From Cymbidium sinense (Eukaryota > Streptophyta > Magnoliopsida > Asparagales > Orchidaceae), in assembly GCA_021442155.1 (NCBI GenBank), contig CM038228.1:14301179-14365178 (forward strand): a DNA stretch of 64,000 bases, given 5' to 3'. Position numbers and translations under genes: made by a program. This document shows positions 47,100 to 59,797 of this stretch, piece after piece. Position 1 is the stretch's first letter. Each line of letters starts with the position of its first letter. The notes beneath the pieces were generated by a model. The model made no database searches, was not told the DNA's origin, and saw only the letters and a list, made by a program, of their open reading frames with translations.

Positions 47100-50000
47100 A
47101 TGGCAACCTCCCCAACAAGTACAACGAGCACCAACACTGCCATAGGAATCCAACAATTTGCAGAGACTATTACGATTCTAGCAAATGCTCATCACTTACT
47201 AAATGTAAAGCTCGATAAAACAAACTATCCTCTATGACGTTCTTCTTAATGATTTTTCGAGCGTGCGATTTAATGAGATATGTCGATGGCACAATCCCTC
47301 CTCCTCCTCCTTTATTACCCCATACTCAAGATCCTAAGCCTGCATTCATTCCTTAGTTGGTCAAGACAAGATCAATTTATATTAAGTTCTGCCACTTGAC
47401 AGTGCAGCTTCTATGCGCAAAGCACTATTCAACATTTATGCTTTGTCTTCTCAAATTTGCATTCAACAACTCAAGTACCAACTTCGTACTCTCAAGGAAG
47501 GATCCTTATCAATGACGGATTTTCTACAAGCTCAGAGCATTGTTCATAACCTTATAATAGTCGGCTCTCCTTTATCGGATCAACAGATGGTGCTTAGCCC
47601 ATAATCGCTTGCCTGGAACTTATGTTTCTTGATGATTTCACTGGATTATTACTCACCATGAAATACTATACTCCTACGTTGAGAATACCCCAAACCGTGA
47701 ACCTCCCTTTGCTCAATCTGTTGCTGCCAATTCTCCAACGCCCATGAGTCGGGACACCTCGTCAATTTATCGAGGATGCTATTGTGGTTGAGGTCATTGA
47801 CGCGGCAGATCTCGAGGTCGATCTATTGTCCAATGCCAGCTCTGTAATTGTTATGGATACAGTGCCATTGAGAGCTATCATCTACACTCAATGTCCTCCT
47901 CCTTCAACAACTAATACCACTGCAAATGCAGCTGAAATTCAACAACAACACGACCCTTGGTATCTTGATTCTGGTGCAGCACGTTACATCACTAATGATC
48001 TTCAAAACCTGCATCTACATCACAGTTACAATGGGGAAGATCAGTGCAAGTTAGCAATGGTTCAGGTTTGGCTATTAAACACATTGGCTCCTCCAACACC
48101 ACCTACCCTACCCATTCTTTCAAACCTTCTAATGTTCTTCATGCACCACAAATTATCAAAACCTCTTATCCTTATCTCAATTCACTCATGCTGATTCAGT
48201 TTTCTTTGAATTTTACTCTAATCATTTTGTCATTAAAGACTCACACTTAACAGAAACTCCTTTGTGGCACTCGAAAGAATGGTCTCTGCATCCTACCCCT
48301 GCCCACTCCACCACTTCTGATGGCTCTTGTGCACAAAGTCGCTACAACTCAACAATGGCATGATCGTGTCAAACGTCCAACTCATCGCACCCTCAATCAT
48401 ATTCTCCGCAGCCTTCACATGGCAACATCCAAGTCTTCCTCTTTTTGTTCTGCTTGTGAACAGCTCAGAATTCATTGACAACCCATACTGTCCACCTCCG
48501 CTTGCTACCATCGCCCACTTCAGCTCATCATATCTGATATATGGGGACCAACTTCAACTCCAACTCAACTCCAGCTCATCATTTTAAGCTAGAATATACT
48601 TTCCATCTCCACTAGCTACCATCGCTCACTACATTACTTTTGTTGATGCATGCTCTAGATTTACTTGGTTTTACCTTTATTTTATAAATCTGAAGCACTA
48701 AGTTCTCTTTCATTTAAGAAAATGACAGAAATTTCTATCTTTACCTATTGTAACTTTTCAATCCAATGGCAGTGGTGAATATAAGAAATATATTTCTGTT
48801 TTAAAACAATTTGGTATTCAACAACGCTTTTCTACCCCGTATACACAAGCTCAAAATGGCTTTGTTGAACGGAATCATCGTCATATAGTTGAACTTAGGC
48901 TGCACACTACTAACCAAAGCTCATCTCCCCATCGATTCTGGCTTTATGTCTTTGATGCAACAAACTTTCTAATAAATTGATTACCCACTAAATTTCTTCA
49001 AAATCTCTCCCCAATTTTCAAATATGACTTTTTCAAAGTGTTTGGCTATTTTTGTTTTCCTTGGCTCAAACCATATCCTCCTGCCAGATTACACCCTTGC
49101 TCATTTCCCTGCATTTTCTTAGGCTCTAGTAGTACAAATCATGCCTACATAAAACATTTGTTATGACCCAACTACAAACCATGAGTACATCTCACGACAT
49201 GTTATTTTCAATGAACAGGTGTTCCCCTTCTCTGCGATCTCACCAACTCATCCTACAGATGCCTATACCTCACCCATCTCTATCTTAGTTCCACACCTTC
49301 CCTGATTTTCTTCTCAACCACAAACCCCTCCTCAGTCACCACAAAACTCTTCACCTTCCTCCGTACTTCCTCCCCTTTCACCATCTCACTCAATGATAAC
49401 TTGATCTAAAACTGACAACCTCAAACCAAAGACCTATATTGCCACGCATAATTCCTCTCAATCGTCCTCCACCCCAAACACCATACCTATCACCTTTCTC
49501 CAATGCCTATTCTAAAATTCATTGGCGGCAAGCCATGGCTGATGAAATCAATGCTCTACTCAAAAACTGCACTTGGACGCTTGTTCCACCGTCCCCTTCT
49601 CAAAACATTATAACTTGCAAATGGTTGTTTCGGTTAAAACACAAGCTCGATGGCTCCATTAATTGCTACAAAGTTTGTTTATTGCCGTGACTTTAATCAA
49701 CAATATGGTGTTGATTACACCGGCACTTCAAATCTGTCATAAAACCTGCTGCCATTCGACTAATCCTCTCACTCGTAGCCGCATGTAACTGGTTTGTGCA
49801 CCAACTTCATGGCTTCTTAGATCCGTCTCACCCTGAATATGTTTGTAAACTGAACAAAGCTTCATATGGACCAAAGCAAACCCCCGCGGGCCTGACACAA
49901 TGGGGCTGTTTGGCAGTCAAACTGCCCCAATAAGCTCTCATCTCGCTTATAGCAGCTTGGTTTTTCCAATATTTGACTAGATACATCTCTCTTTTACTAT

Positions 50001-50290
50001 CAAACCGCGGCACATTGCACCTTTATCCTAATATGTTGATGATATCATCATTACAGGAAGTTCAAGCTCTCACTTAACAAAGCTGTTCGGTGATCTAGCT
50101 ATGACTTTTCCTTAAAGATCTTGGACCATTGCATCATTTTCTGGGCATTAATGTTTTCCGATCAGCTACTGGTTTTCATCTTTCCCAACGATCCTATATT
50201 CATGATCTGCTTACATCCACTACCATGATTGATTGCAAACCAAGCTCTAGTCCAACAAAACTATTGAAATGGTCACTTTTAAGATGAAAC
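47100..50290 (+). mobile_element. Ty1/copia retrotransposon, coding region decayed, 3' end missing
   Basis: The gag start at 47100 reads MATSPTSTTS. Gag continues with QLKYQLRTLKEGSLSMTDFL (47470). The aspartic-protease entry is DPWYLDSGAARYITND (47953). The integrase has FVDACSRFTWFYL (48639) and YTQAQNGFVERNH (48841), but the middle catalytic Asp region reads FQSNGSGEY, without the Asp. Reverse transcriptase begins WRQAMADEINALLKNCTWTL (49525), CKWLFRLKHKLDGS, and carries the intact catalytic box YVDDIIIT (50032). Homology ends near 50290, before RNase H and the 3' LTR. Stops and shifts are frequent. A 29-bp palindromic insertion sits inside the reverse transcriptase (49901). Confidence 0.95.
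49901..49929. repeat. 29-bp fold-back insertion inside copia RT
   Basis: 'tggggctgtttgg' and 'caaactgcccca' are inverted copies with one mismatch around a five-base loop. The unit interrupts the copia reading frame between the usual KALYGLKQxPR region (here KASYGPKQTPAG) and the following block, and is flanked by 'aat' on both sides. It looks like two transposon ends without a body: a tiny fold-back element or an aberrant excision footprint of a Tourist/Harbinger-like element. Confidence 0.6.
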
Positions 50291-51720
50291 TGAAATCAAA
50301 ATTAAAATCGGGCATTATTAAAAGAACACTATCACTCTACTACTAAGTATATTCTCTCCTAATTATTAAGCAAATTAAACTAATTTCAAGTAATTAAACA
50401 ATCAAATTTATTCATTTGAACTTACAGGGTATAAATTTCTAGCCAAGCTTATTTTTATCCAATCAAATTCACAGGAATTACTACATGAAGTTTATCTACA
50501 TTACAGGTCCTACATAATGTTCCATCCAATGTAGCAAAAATATATAAATTCATCACGCCCAGACCCTATGTGGCATGAAATCGGCGCTGCTCCATTGATG
50601 CCTAGATGCTATATCGAAGGCTGCTCTACTCAACTTTCAGAAAAAATAGTACTTTCATGCCCTGTAGTGCTAAGAATTAAAACTCTGAAGTTAGTGCCCA
50701 GACACTCTTAAGCGAGCGCATTAGCACCGTAATTTTATGCACCTGGGCCAGTTTAATAAATGAGTGGCCCCTTAGCATCACTTTGCTCCCAAAATCCTTG
50801 AACGGCTAAAAAAAAGGTGAAGGTATTGCAAAAAAATCTGTTATTTTAAAATTTTGAAAATTGTGATGGAGCTTATAATTTTTAAAAAAAAAAAAAATAA
50901 TAAAAGCATAACTTTTGGCTATTTTAAAAAATATAATTTTCATCATGTTCTTGAAATACTGACGCGTAAGCTCTAAATGGCATTGTCATCGCCGCACAAA
51001 CGCACTCTCAACAATTTTTATTTATTGATGTGCACACAAGCAGTTTGGCCTGATGCTTTCAGGAGAAATACAAGCGTACAAAAGCGTTTTTTTTTATCAT
51101 CCATTGGGGGCTATCTTTCAATTGTTTAGTTCTTTATGTTCTATAAAGCTTATATTCTGCTGGATGAAACTAGTTTGGATGAAAAGTCACTGATAACTCT
51201 TTTGCTGGAGTTTCATGCAAAGTCTGGTATTAGTATGCCTTTAAAACGACATGTTTGATGATAATTTGGTAGCCTTGAATTATTTGAAAGGTTTATGGCT
51301 TTGGAATGTAAAAGAATTTATTTACTGCATTCAAGAAAAAAAAAAAAATGATTCTTTTTATTAAATAGTTCTTAAGCATAGAAGTAGATTTGACTTTATG
51401 CCTCATCACACAAAAGAAGTCAAAGAAAAAGTTGAGGTACGCCATATTCTTTTGCTTTATTAGAATAATAACATCATGAAACTTGAAGATATTCATTTGC
51501 GTGGATTTTTGGAGGATATTAAAAAAAAAATCTAAATATATTTATCATTGACATAATAAACCCATAAATTGTTTTCTTGATTAGTTTGTTTAATGTAGTT
51601 TATTCAAGTAATATTTTATTAGTCATTTGGATTAATTTGCAGTGTCCATAAAACAAATACTTATCATTTGCCTGTTCATAAAAATAATACTTATTTAAAT
51701 CTTTTGCGTGATCAATTGCC
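50291..51720. other. No gene seen
   Basis: Mixed-composition DNA. The part 50560-50800 is less AT-rich, but neither strand gives a family motif. Confidence 0.5.
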
Positions 51721-51725
51721 TGTTC

Positions 51726-52650
51726 AAATAAAAGATATTTAATAGGACAAAATTTGAAAAGGGTTATTATTTAATATTAATTTAATAAAATAATATATAT
51801 ATATATATATATATATATTTTTAAATATTCTTTTAAAATTTTAATTTAAGTTTTCATTAAATCAATTACTTATTTTGATTTATTTTATAATTAAAATGAT
51901 ACATTAAATTACATTTTAGAAAATAATATTATATTTTTTAATTTTTTAAGTTAATATTTTCAATTTAAATTTTAAATTACATTATCTTATTTTTGTAATA
52001 ATCCTTTTGAATTAATTTTTTTATTTTGAAAAAATTATAATAAAGAACTAAAAATAACATTTAATAAAATTTTTTAATATAATAATTTATTAATCAACAC
52101 ATTCAACATAATAAATTTAATAAAATTTTTATGTATATTTAATAAAATTAAAAAATAAATTAATATATCATTTCTAATTTAAAAAAGGAAATATTAAGAA
52201 TAAAAAATTAATTACAAAAATTAAGAAAAATTAAACAAATTGATAATATTTAAGATTTAAAAAGAATTAAAAAATAAAAAATAAAAAATGATAAAACTTA
52301 AATAAAAAAATAAATAAAATAAAACTAAAAAAACAAATAAGAAAATAAAGAAAAATTAAATAAAAAATAAACCTTAAATAAATAATAAATAAAATAAATT
52401 TTTTAATAAATGTTAAATTAAAAAATAAAAAACGTAAATATAATTAAAATATAAAAATAAATTTAATAAGAAATATATAAAAAAAAATAAAACTTAAATA
52501 AAAATAAAGTTAAAATATTAAAAATATTAAAAAAAACTTTAGCAAGTCGCACATTATAACAGCGACTAGCTCTTTTATTTTTTATATTTATTATTTTATT
52601 AAATTAATATTTAATAATATATCTTTTCAAATTTTATCCTATTTAATAGT
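51726..52650. mobile_element. Extremely AT-rich fold-back element
   Basis: The left arm (about 51726-51795: 'aaaatttgaaaa', 'attaatttaataaaataat') returns inverted at about 52585-52650 ('attattttattaaattaat', 'ttttcaaatttt'). The interior is almost only A and T, in homopurine-type words on the plus strand. Next to the right arm is a separate hairpin, 'agtcgc' / 'gcgact' (52545-52565), the only GC-containing spot. This fits a MITE-like or fold-back transposon; target-site duplications were not identified. Confidence 0.5.
51793..51818. repeat. (AT)n microsatellite
   Basis: Uninterrupted AT tract inside the left part of the fold-back element. Confidence 0.9.
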
Positions 52651-52815
52651 CATTCCCATCATATTTTATTTGTTTATTTAAAATTATCGATTTGCCTAAC
52701 CCACAGAAATCCACGAGCCTTCATTTATTTTATTAAGAAAAAAATTTTAAATTAGCAAACAAAAATTTCCTTTAAACATGTTGAAAGTAATTATCTGAAT
52801 GCTTAATGGAAGATA

Positions 52816-53063
52816 ATTGATCTAAAAATCACTTAGGAGTACTAATTAATATTTCTCATAATATATAATAGTAATTAACTAATTTTTACTTGCAAAGTTA
52901 CTGTTTAATAGTTGATTTAGGAACAAACTAAGTTAATACAATTGATCTAAATATCACTTAAGAGTGCTAATTAATATTTCTCAGAATATATAATAGTAAT
53001 TAATTAATTTTTACTTGCAAAGTTACTGTTAATAGTTGATTTAAGAACAAACTAGGTTAATAC
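52816..53063. repeat. 124-bp tandem duplication
   Basis: Two adjacent units of about 124 bases start at 52816 and 52940 with 'attgatctaa', and contain 'ctaattaatatttctca' and 'acttgcaaagttactgtt'. They differ at only a few positions. No reading frame. Confidence 0.95.
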
Positions 53064-53069
53064 AATTGG

Positions 53070-54455
53070 ACTCAGTCTGCGTTTATGCAATGGATTTATT
53101 TATTTATTAGCTAAATAAACATAGTCATTTTATTTTATATTTGCAACAAAGCTTTTCCTTCTTATAATTAGATAAACAATTATATCAGCTATAGAAGAGG
53201 ACCCTTACCCCATTTTGAAGATATATAATAAGTATTTAGAAAAAAATAATAAATAAAAAGATGTTTAGAATTAAATTTATTTTAGAGTTCAATAATTTGA
53301 TCCAAAAAAAAAAGCTCAAATTCTAGTCATAGAAATGATATGTGAAAAACATGTGGTAGGTGTGGTAGTGAAATATATGTGATCGGCATGGTGATGAATA
53401 ATTGACTGAAATTACTTTAATATAAAATTAAAAATTGTTTAAATAAATTCTTAATATGTGTTTAACCTACTCCCCTTGAGCTATAGATTTCTTGTGAGAA
53501 AAAGATTATAAAATAGAAGTCATCAAATAGGATCTATTGAGTTTTAGGATTGTATTTTGTGGAGTTGTGAGTTTAAAAAAAGCTTGATTTTGTATATTAA
53601 ATTTCCATAAAAAAGAATTAGAGTGAGCGAAAAATATTCCAAAATAAATAGTTATCAATGCAAAGAGCTTAATGAGATGAATACAATGCTACTTGTAAAG
53701 AAAAATAACTTGGTAGGAGTTTGAATGTGTCTATTCATGCTACTTGAAGTTTCAAGTTGACTGAATAGAGTTAGTGATTTGGATAGTCACATTGTGTTTA
53801 ATAGGCTAACAAATTTATTCAATTCTTTGAACACAACTTGAGCAATGGATTTAACTTGTTGATGAATGTTAACCTATGTTGACATTTGACCAAAAAATTG
53901 TGATTTTGATTCTAGATCCTTCTAAGATTTTTTTTTTTTTTTGGGTGTTTGGATTCAATCATTCATTTAGAAATTTTAAGTTAATGTAAATTATGGAGCA
54001 TAGTAGTTTGACGTCCTTTCAAGTTCCAATTCTCAATAATAACAATCAATAATTGAAGCATATCATTTGAGAGTTTGAAAAAAAAGGCTATAACAAGTCA
54101 ACTGGCGAGTTGGCTCTATCCTTAACGTAAAAAGACGGCCTAAAGGGCTCAATAATGAGAGATAAACATGTTGTCTTTCTTATCTATCAGGTGATATATG
54201 ATGATTTTTAGAAGATATAAGTATAAAAGAAACTTCAAATCTCTTATAAGGGAGTATATAAGTTATAATAGTGTGAATTCAAACTTTATGATGTGAATTT
54301 AATTCATTGCATGTCAAATAAAACCAGTTCATTTTTAACTACCTATTTAGAGTTTTAGGTATTCTTAATTAACTTAAGTGACAAGAAGATTGGATATGTG
54401 GTGATCATAGAGAATATTTTTTTGTCATTAGATCATAAGTTTAATTTTATTGTTA
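53070..54455. other. No gene; may contain a copia LTR
   Basis: AT-rich DNA without coding motifs. The copia relic that follows would be expected to have its 5' LTR here, but no pair for comparison exists in the window. Confidence 0.4.
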
Positions 54456-56040
54456 CTATCATATAAAAAATCAAGTAATTAAAAGTTATGATGATATAAT
54501 AACTCTTTGGTTTGTTGCAAATACAAGAAGAATCGAAAAATATGAAACAAGATGAATTGAAAAAGATGAAATAAGAGAATGTTGAATAAATCTTAATAAA
54601 TATGTTAAATGATGAATAAAAAAAAGAAATCTTAAGATTAAAAAAAGCCAACGTATAAAAGGTCAAGGAGAAGGATGAGGTCAAGGTCAACTTTAAGGTT
54701 AAGGTTTTAGAAACTATAACAAAAGCAACAATTATGATAAAGGATAAAATTCTACTGTAAGTTATAATAGAAGACATTCGAACTTGATGAGTCCTTCAAG
54801 TTGAGGTTATCTTCTCACACTTTAATTCCTTTTATATGAATTGATAGTAAATTAAGCATGCTTTTAAAGCTCAATAAGTTAATAAGAGATAACATCTCCT
54901 TTAGAGATGACTTTAGAATACCTAAACCCTATAAAAATATAGCATCCTTATTCATATAAAAGATAGAAGTTATCAATTCATTTTGAAAATCTATTACATG
55001 CTTAATATGCAAAACAACATTTTTAGTTTGAGTCAACTTTAAGATAAAAGACTATAATATGCACATGAAATATTATAGTTTTTTTTGCTTATAAGAGATG
55101 AGAAAAGATATTTAATTGTTTGAGTTCAATGTAAAAGAATAGAATATTTTTCTTCAAATATCCAAAATAATATTTTAATTTCTCAAGATGTGCTATAAAG
55201 ATGCAACTCAACATTGAAATCTTTGTTTCAGGTGCCTTAATGTTAAAGAACTAGAGTTAGTAATAGAAATTTACAATACATTAAGCATCTTGATAAACTT
55301 TATGAAGGGTATTTTCTTAGAAAAAATTTAGAAATTTTTTTTCCAAAAGATTCAAACTCAAGAACTCAAATCCTGATCATGCTCATAAATAATGATGTGA
55401 GTTAACAAATTATGCCCATCTCATTTAGTAATAATAACTACTACTTTGATCTCTTCATAGATAATATTTTAAGAAAATATGAGTGTAAATTAATAGTGTT
55501 TGAAGCATTCAAGAAGCTTAAAGTTGAAGAAAAGAAGAAAGTGATCATTAGATCAAAGATATGAGATCTCATTGAGGAGAAGAATTCACAAAAAAAATTA
55601 AGAATTTTATGAAATCAGTAGAAAAAGTTGACCATTGATTTTTTTCAAGAAGCCCATGGTGCTTTAGAAAAGAAGAATGGAATCACCTTGCCATGACATG
55701 ATGTATGCTAAAAGTGAGAGAATGTTAATAGAATTTGTGCAGCAATTATGATATACATGGTGTGTCTATCAAATTACTTATTAAAAGATAATAGAATAAG
55801 AAATAAACAACAAGAAGTATAAAATAAAGGAGCGCCTAAAATCTCCCATCCATGAATAATTGGAAGCTTAGTGTTTATGTAGAAACTATTTGAACAAAGA
55901 ATCAAGGTAGATAATAAAAAGTGAGAAGTTGATCTTAGTTGGTTATAAAAATAACTCCAAAGTCTATGAATTATACAATCTATATAATGGGAAAATAATC
56001 ATTAACATAGATGTCACATCTAATGAAAAAGAATAATTAG
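54456..56040 (+). mobile_element. Ty1/copia relic (Tork-like), gag to integrase
   Basis: The plus strand shows an Arg/Gly-rich gag tail (SQRIKGQGEG, GFRNYNKSNNYDKG, 54640-54750) in which at least three Arg codons CGA appear as TGA. The integrase follows from 55498: VFEAFKKLKVE, then a degraded PQQNG...ERKNRT region (HGALEKKNGI, 55648). The integrase end is LVGYKNNSKVYELYNLYNGK (55936), matching the usual FVGYxxxSKGYKLYNPxxxK. Frames change repeatedly. No reverse transcriptase follows on this strand, so the element was truncated or rearranged. Confidence 0.8.
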
Positions 56041-56454
56041 ATTATTGTCACACAATAAAGACCATAGATTTGCTTTAACTTTAAAGAAAATGAATTAGTT
56101 ATAATAGAACAATTAAGGTTGGAATAAGTAATAGAAGAAATAAGTACACTACCATCTTACCAATAGAAAATGATGATATAAAATCACTCAATATTTCTTA
56201 CTTGTGGAAAATAAAGCATGAGCAAGCAGTCTCCAAGATCTCTATATGTGAATAAGTAGCTTGAAAGTCTCTCTATTTGCCTCTTTACTTATTATGAACT
56301 TGTGATGTGTAAAAATTGACACATCTAAAATATGGAGTGATTCACATACAATGAATCATTTGGTTAATCATCTTAGCCTATTTTAATGATTTAAATAGAC
56401 CAATCATACAATACAATGGTAATCGTACAATATAAGTTGTAGCAATTTTATATT

Positions 56455-56835
56455 TTAGCCTAAAATGAAAAAAAAAAGAGATTAAAGGAACAATAAAATA
56501 AAATATGGATGAATGAAAAGAAAATAAAGAAACAAAGAAAAAAAATAAAACAAAGAAACACATAGAAGGATGAAAATGAAAATGCATAAAGAAAATAAAT
56601 AAAGTAAAATAAACTTAAATAAAAGTGTATGCATAGATTAAAAATAAAATACAAAAGTGAAAACAAAGAATGTGTGAATGAGAAAACAAATAGAAATATA
56701 AAATGAGAAACTAAAAAAGAAAATAAAGAGATAAAGAGTGAAATAAAACAAAGAAAGAACTTGAAAAAAAATGCATATAAAGAACATATAAAAAAGATCA
56801 AACTAGAAGGCAAGGAAAATAAAATCCTAAGCACA
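56455..56835. repeat. Purine-rich low-complexity tract
   Basis: On the plus strand, nearly all A with interspersed G ('aaagaaaataaagaaac'-type words) over about 380 bases. The 124-codon minus-strand frame across it (Phe/Ser/Leu-rich) is a consequence of this composition, not a gene. Confidence 0.8.
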
Positions 56836-56879
56836 AAAATCTATCACACATAAGTGTGATCTTTGAGAGCAAAACTTAT

Positions 56880-57062
56880 TAAAATTCAAAGCTTTTGTGA
56901 AAATTTCCATTAATTGATTTTTTATGTCAATGAATTGAATATCAACATTTTTTTTTCAAAATATGATCTCTAATGAAGTAATGTCAGACATCTATGTGTT
57001 TGGTATGTGAAGGTTAAATTGGATTTTTTTGCTATGCAAATAGTACTAGTGTTGTCATACTA
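56880..57062 (-). mobile_element. Ty1/copia RNase H fragment
   Basis: On the minus strand the sequence reads YDNTSTICIAKKSNLTFTYQ, then THRC and LIFNSLT, and ends near KFSQKL. This follows the copia RNase H end (CDNTSAIxLxKNPxxHxRTKHIxxRxHF...). It lies opposite in orientation to the integrase relic at 54.5-56 kb, so the two are separate insertions or one is inverted. Confidence 0.75.
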
Positions 57063-57199
57063 TTGACTTGACTTTTAGAGTGAGTTCTCAACCTCCTCTT
57101 CTTAGACCTAAGAATCTTCTAGACTCCAAGATTTCCTTAATCATAAAATACTTCTAGTGATTAGATGAACACTTAACCTAAGCCTGAGACTTAATCATA

Positions 57200-59060
57200 G
57201 GGTTAAGCCATGCCTTAGGCCTTAAGGGAAATCACATGCCCTATAGCCTAAATACAATCCTTGGTCACCTTCCCAAACCAAACCTCAAATTCAATTCAAA
57301 TACCAAATACATTTTCAAATTTCAAATCAAATAATTGAAGCCCATAATCAAATCCAAAGTCAAAATCCTTTCTAAGCCCTATGATTTTATCTTATGGACT
57401 TAGCCCTTAGCCAAATCTAATTCAATTCCAATTCAATTGATTTTATCCAAGATCAATTCAATCCCTTAATCAATTTATCAAATTTAAATCTAAATTTAAC
57501 TTAAAATGATTGAAACCCAATATCAAATTCAAGCTCCAAATTCTTCTTAAGCCATATGATCTGATTCTGCAAACTTAATCAAATCTCCACCCAATTCAAT
57601 ATGAATTCAATTGATTTCTTCATGAATCAATCATATATTCAATTATCTTCACAAATATAAATGAAATGTACACTCAAATCATCAAAACTAAATTAAACTA
57701 AATCAAACCTTTCCCTAAGCCCTTTGGACCCACCTTCATGAGTTTAGCCAAATTTGCTTTTCAAATCACTTCAAACTCAATTGATTTTCTTATAAATAAA
57801 TTACACCTTCAATCATCTTCCAAATATAAATAAAATATATATTCAAATGACTAAAACTAAATCCAAAACTAGCCAAAACACAATCTAAGACCCTTTAAGT
57901 CACTTCCATGGGCTTAGCCAAAGCCTATCCAAATCAGGCCAAAACTGATGGATTTTCTCTTGAGTAATCATTCCTTCAATCACCTATCCAAATATAAATG
58001 AAACCCACAAAAATCAAATAAAACCAAGATAGACCCAAGTCAAACCCAACTTAGCCCTTTTGGCCTGAAAATTTCAAAAGAACCAAAACCTATTGGAATC
58101 CAAATTGGTTACAATTGGATTTATATTTCAATCCTAAGTCCACTTGACCCAAAGTGACCTAAAGGACCTTTTTGAGCCAAGTTTCAATCCAACCCAAATT
58201 AGATTTAACCAAGCCCACCAAAATCTCCTATCATGATTATTGATTATCCTAGGATGATTAATTATCACACATTGGGTCAAACCAAGTCAACTTGGTCATT
58301 TGACCAAGTCAACCCACTTAACCCATATGAACCAAAAATGAACCAAAACCTATCATACACCAAATTAATTGAAACCATTGATTCACATCAACTCATGATT
58401 AATGATTGAACATGACTTGATCATAAATTATGCCAAACCAAACCCAATTGACCCTTTGACTTAAATTGACCCAAATTAGTCTAAAAGTTAAATTAGGTCA
58501 AATCATGATCTAACCCAAATTGATTGCAACTAATGGCTCAAGTTCATTACAAATTGATTGTTGAACTTGACCAAGGCCACAATTAAACCCAATTTGGCCA
58601 ATTGAACCCAACTAACCCACTTAGCCCAAATTGACCTAAAGGGTTAATTGGGCCTAAATCCAAATTAAATCCAAATTAATTCAAACCAAAGCCTACAATC
58701 CCATCCAATTGATCAATTGAACTTAAACCAACACCTAACCCTAGCCAATTTGACCAATTTGGTCAAATTGGTCTACCTGACTCATTTAACCCATTTTATT
58801 CCAAATGAGCTAAAATTAAACCTAGGAAAAATTGATTGAAACCACTTGAACAAAAACTTTTCAAATCATCATTTGAACCTAACCCAAGCCTTGGCTTGAC
58901 CCAATTTAATCAATTGGTAAACCTAACCCAAGATGATCCAAAGTGACCCTTATGACCTAAATTGAGCCAAATATTTTGAAACCAACTCATGACACCTTGG
59001 GAGCTGACCCAACCCGACCCAAACCCACTTGGGATCAGCCAAAAACCAACCCAAACCCAA
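57200..59060. repeat. Degenerate 'ccaaattgaccc' text
   Basis: Words of the type 'aacccaaattgaccc', 'ttgaccaa' and 'aaccaaaacc' recur every 10-20 bases without a fixed period. Copy A has the same text at 2570-2960. Strand asymmetry is strong (C over G). It looks like an old, diverged short tandem array. It is not telomeric: the unit is irregular. Confidence 0.7.
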
Positions 59061-59797
59061 GGCAATCCCCCTTGGATTTGCCTCCCACATGGGATCTTTG
59101 CCAAAATTGGCAAAGTCCACTTTCCCTCTCCCCTTGGCAGCCATCACTCACCCCAAATGGGGTATCACTGCCACCTAGCCCACTCTAGGTGAGCTAGGCT
59201 TTCCATGGACCAAAGGGAGGTGAGTTAACTCACTTCCCTCATTACCCAGAACTATTGGCCACCAAGGATCCATCCCATGCCTTGAGATTCTTGCCCCTTC
59301 CTCCACTCATGTCATGTCACGTGGAGGTGTTGACGACCACTTCGGCGATATGACAATGGTCGTCCGGTCAAAAATTGGGAGCTCGATCCGTCCATCCATC
59401 ACAATGGAAATGGGGTATACTCTCCTCATTCTTACAGCATTCTCACACATTCGATTCGTGTGAGCTTTTAACTACAGACCTTCCTTGAGAGCTCCTTCAC
59501 CAAAATTCTATCTTCCCGAGCACACTCGAAACAGGACACATCCCCTTCGATCCTAACTCCCCCATTTCTCAACCAAAATTAAATTCCTCTTACCCACACG
59601 CTCCCCGCATCTCGTCAAGCATGAATAAACCTTCCCGTGAGCTCCAAGCCCACCAGAGGTAGCATTTTGATCAAAGACGAGCCTCCAAAGGATGAACCTT
59701 GGCCTTTCGAACTAACAGGGTGAAATCAATCCAATTGTAGCTCAACAGGCTTTGGACAAGAAGCTACCTCCGCACCCCAACCATTAGCTCCAGTGAG

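Noticed and set aside
56378..56834. Phe-rich membrane proteins on the minus strand
   Set aside because: The plus strand is an A/G-only low-complexity tract, which lacks stop codons on the other strand by composition alone.
18956..57062. Integrated plant pararetrovirus
   Set aside because: All reverse-transcriptase, integrase and RNase H motifs found are of LINE or Ty1/copia type; no movement-protein or coat-protein motif and no pararetroviral gene order was seen.
57200..59060. Interstitial telomere-like array
   Set aside because: The plant telomere unit is CCCTAAA; here the words are irregular 'ccaaattgaccc' types without a fixed period.
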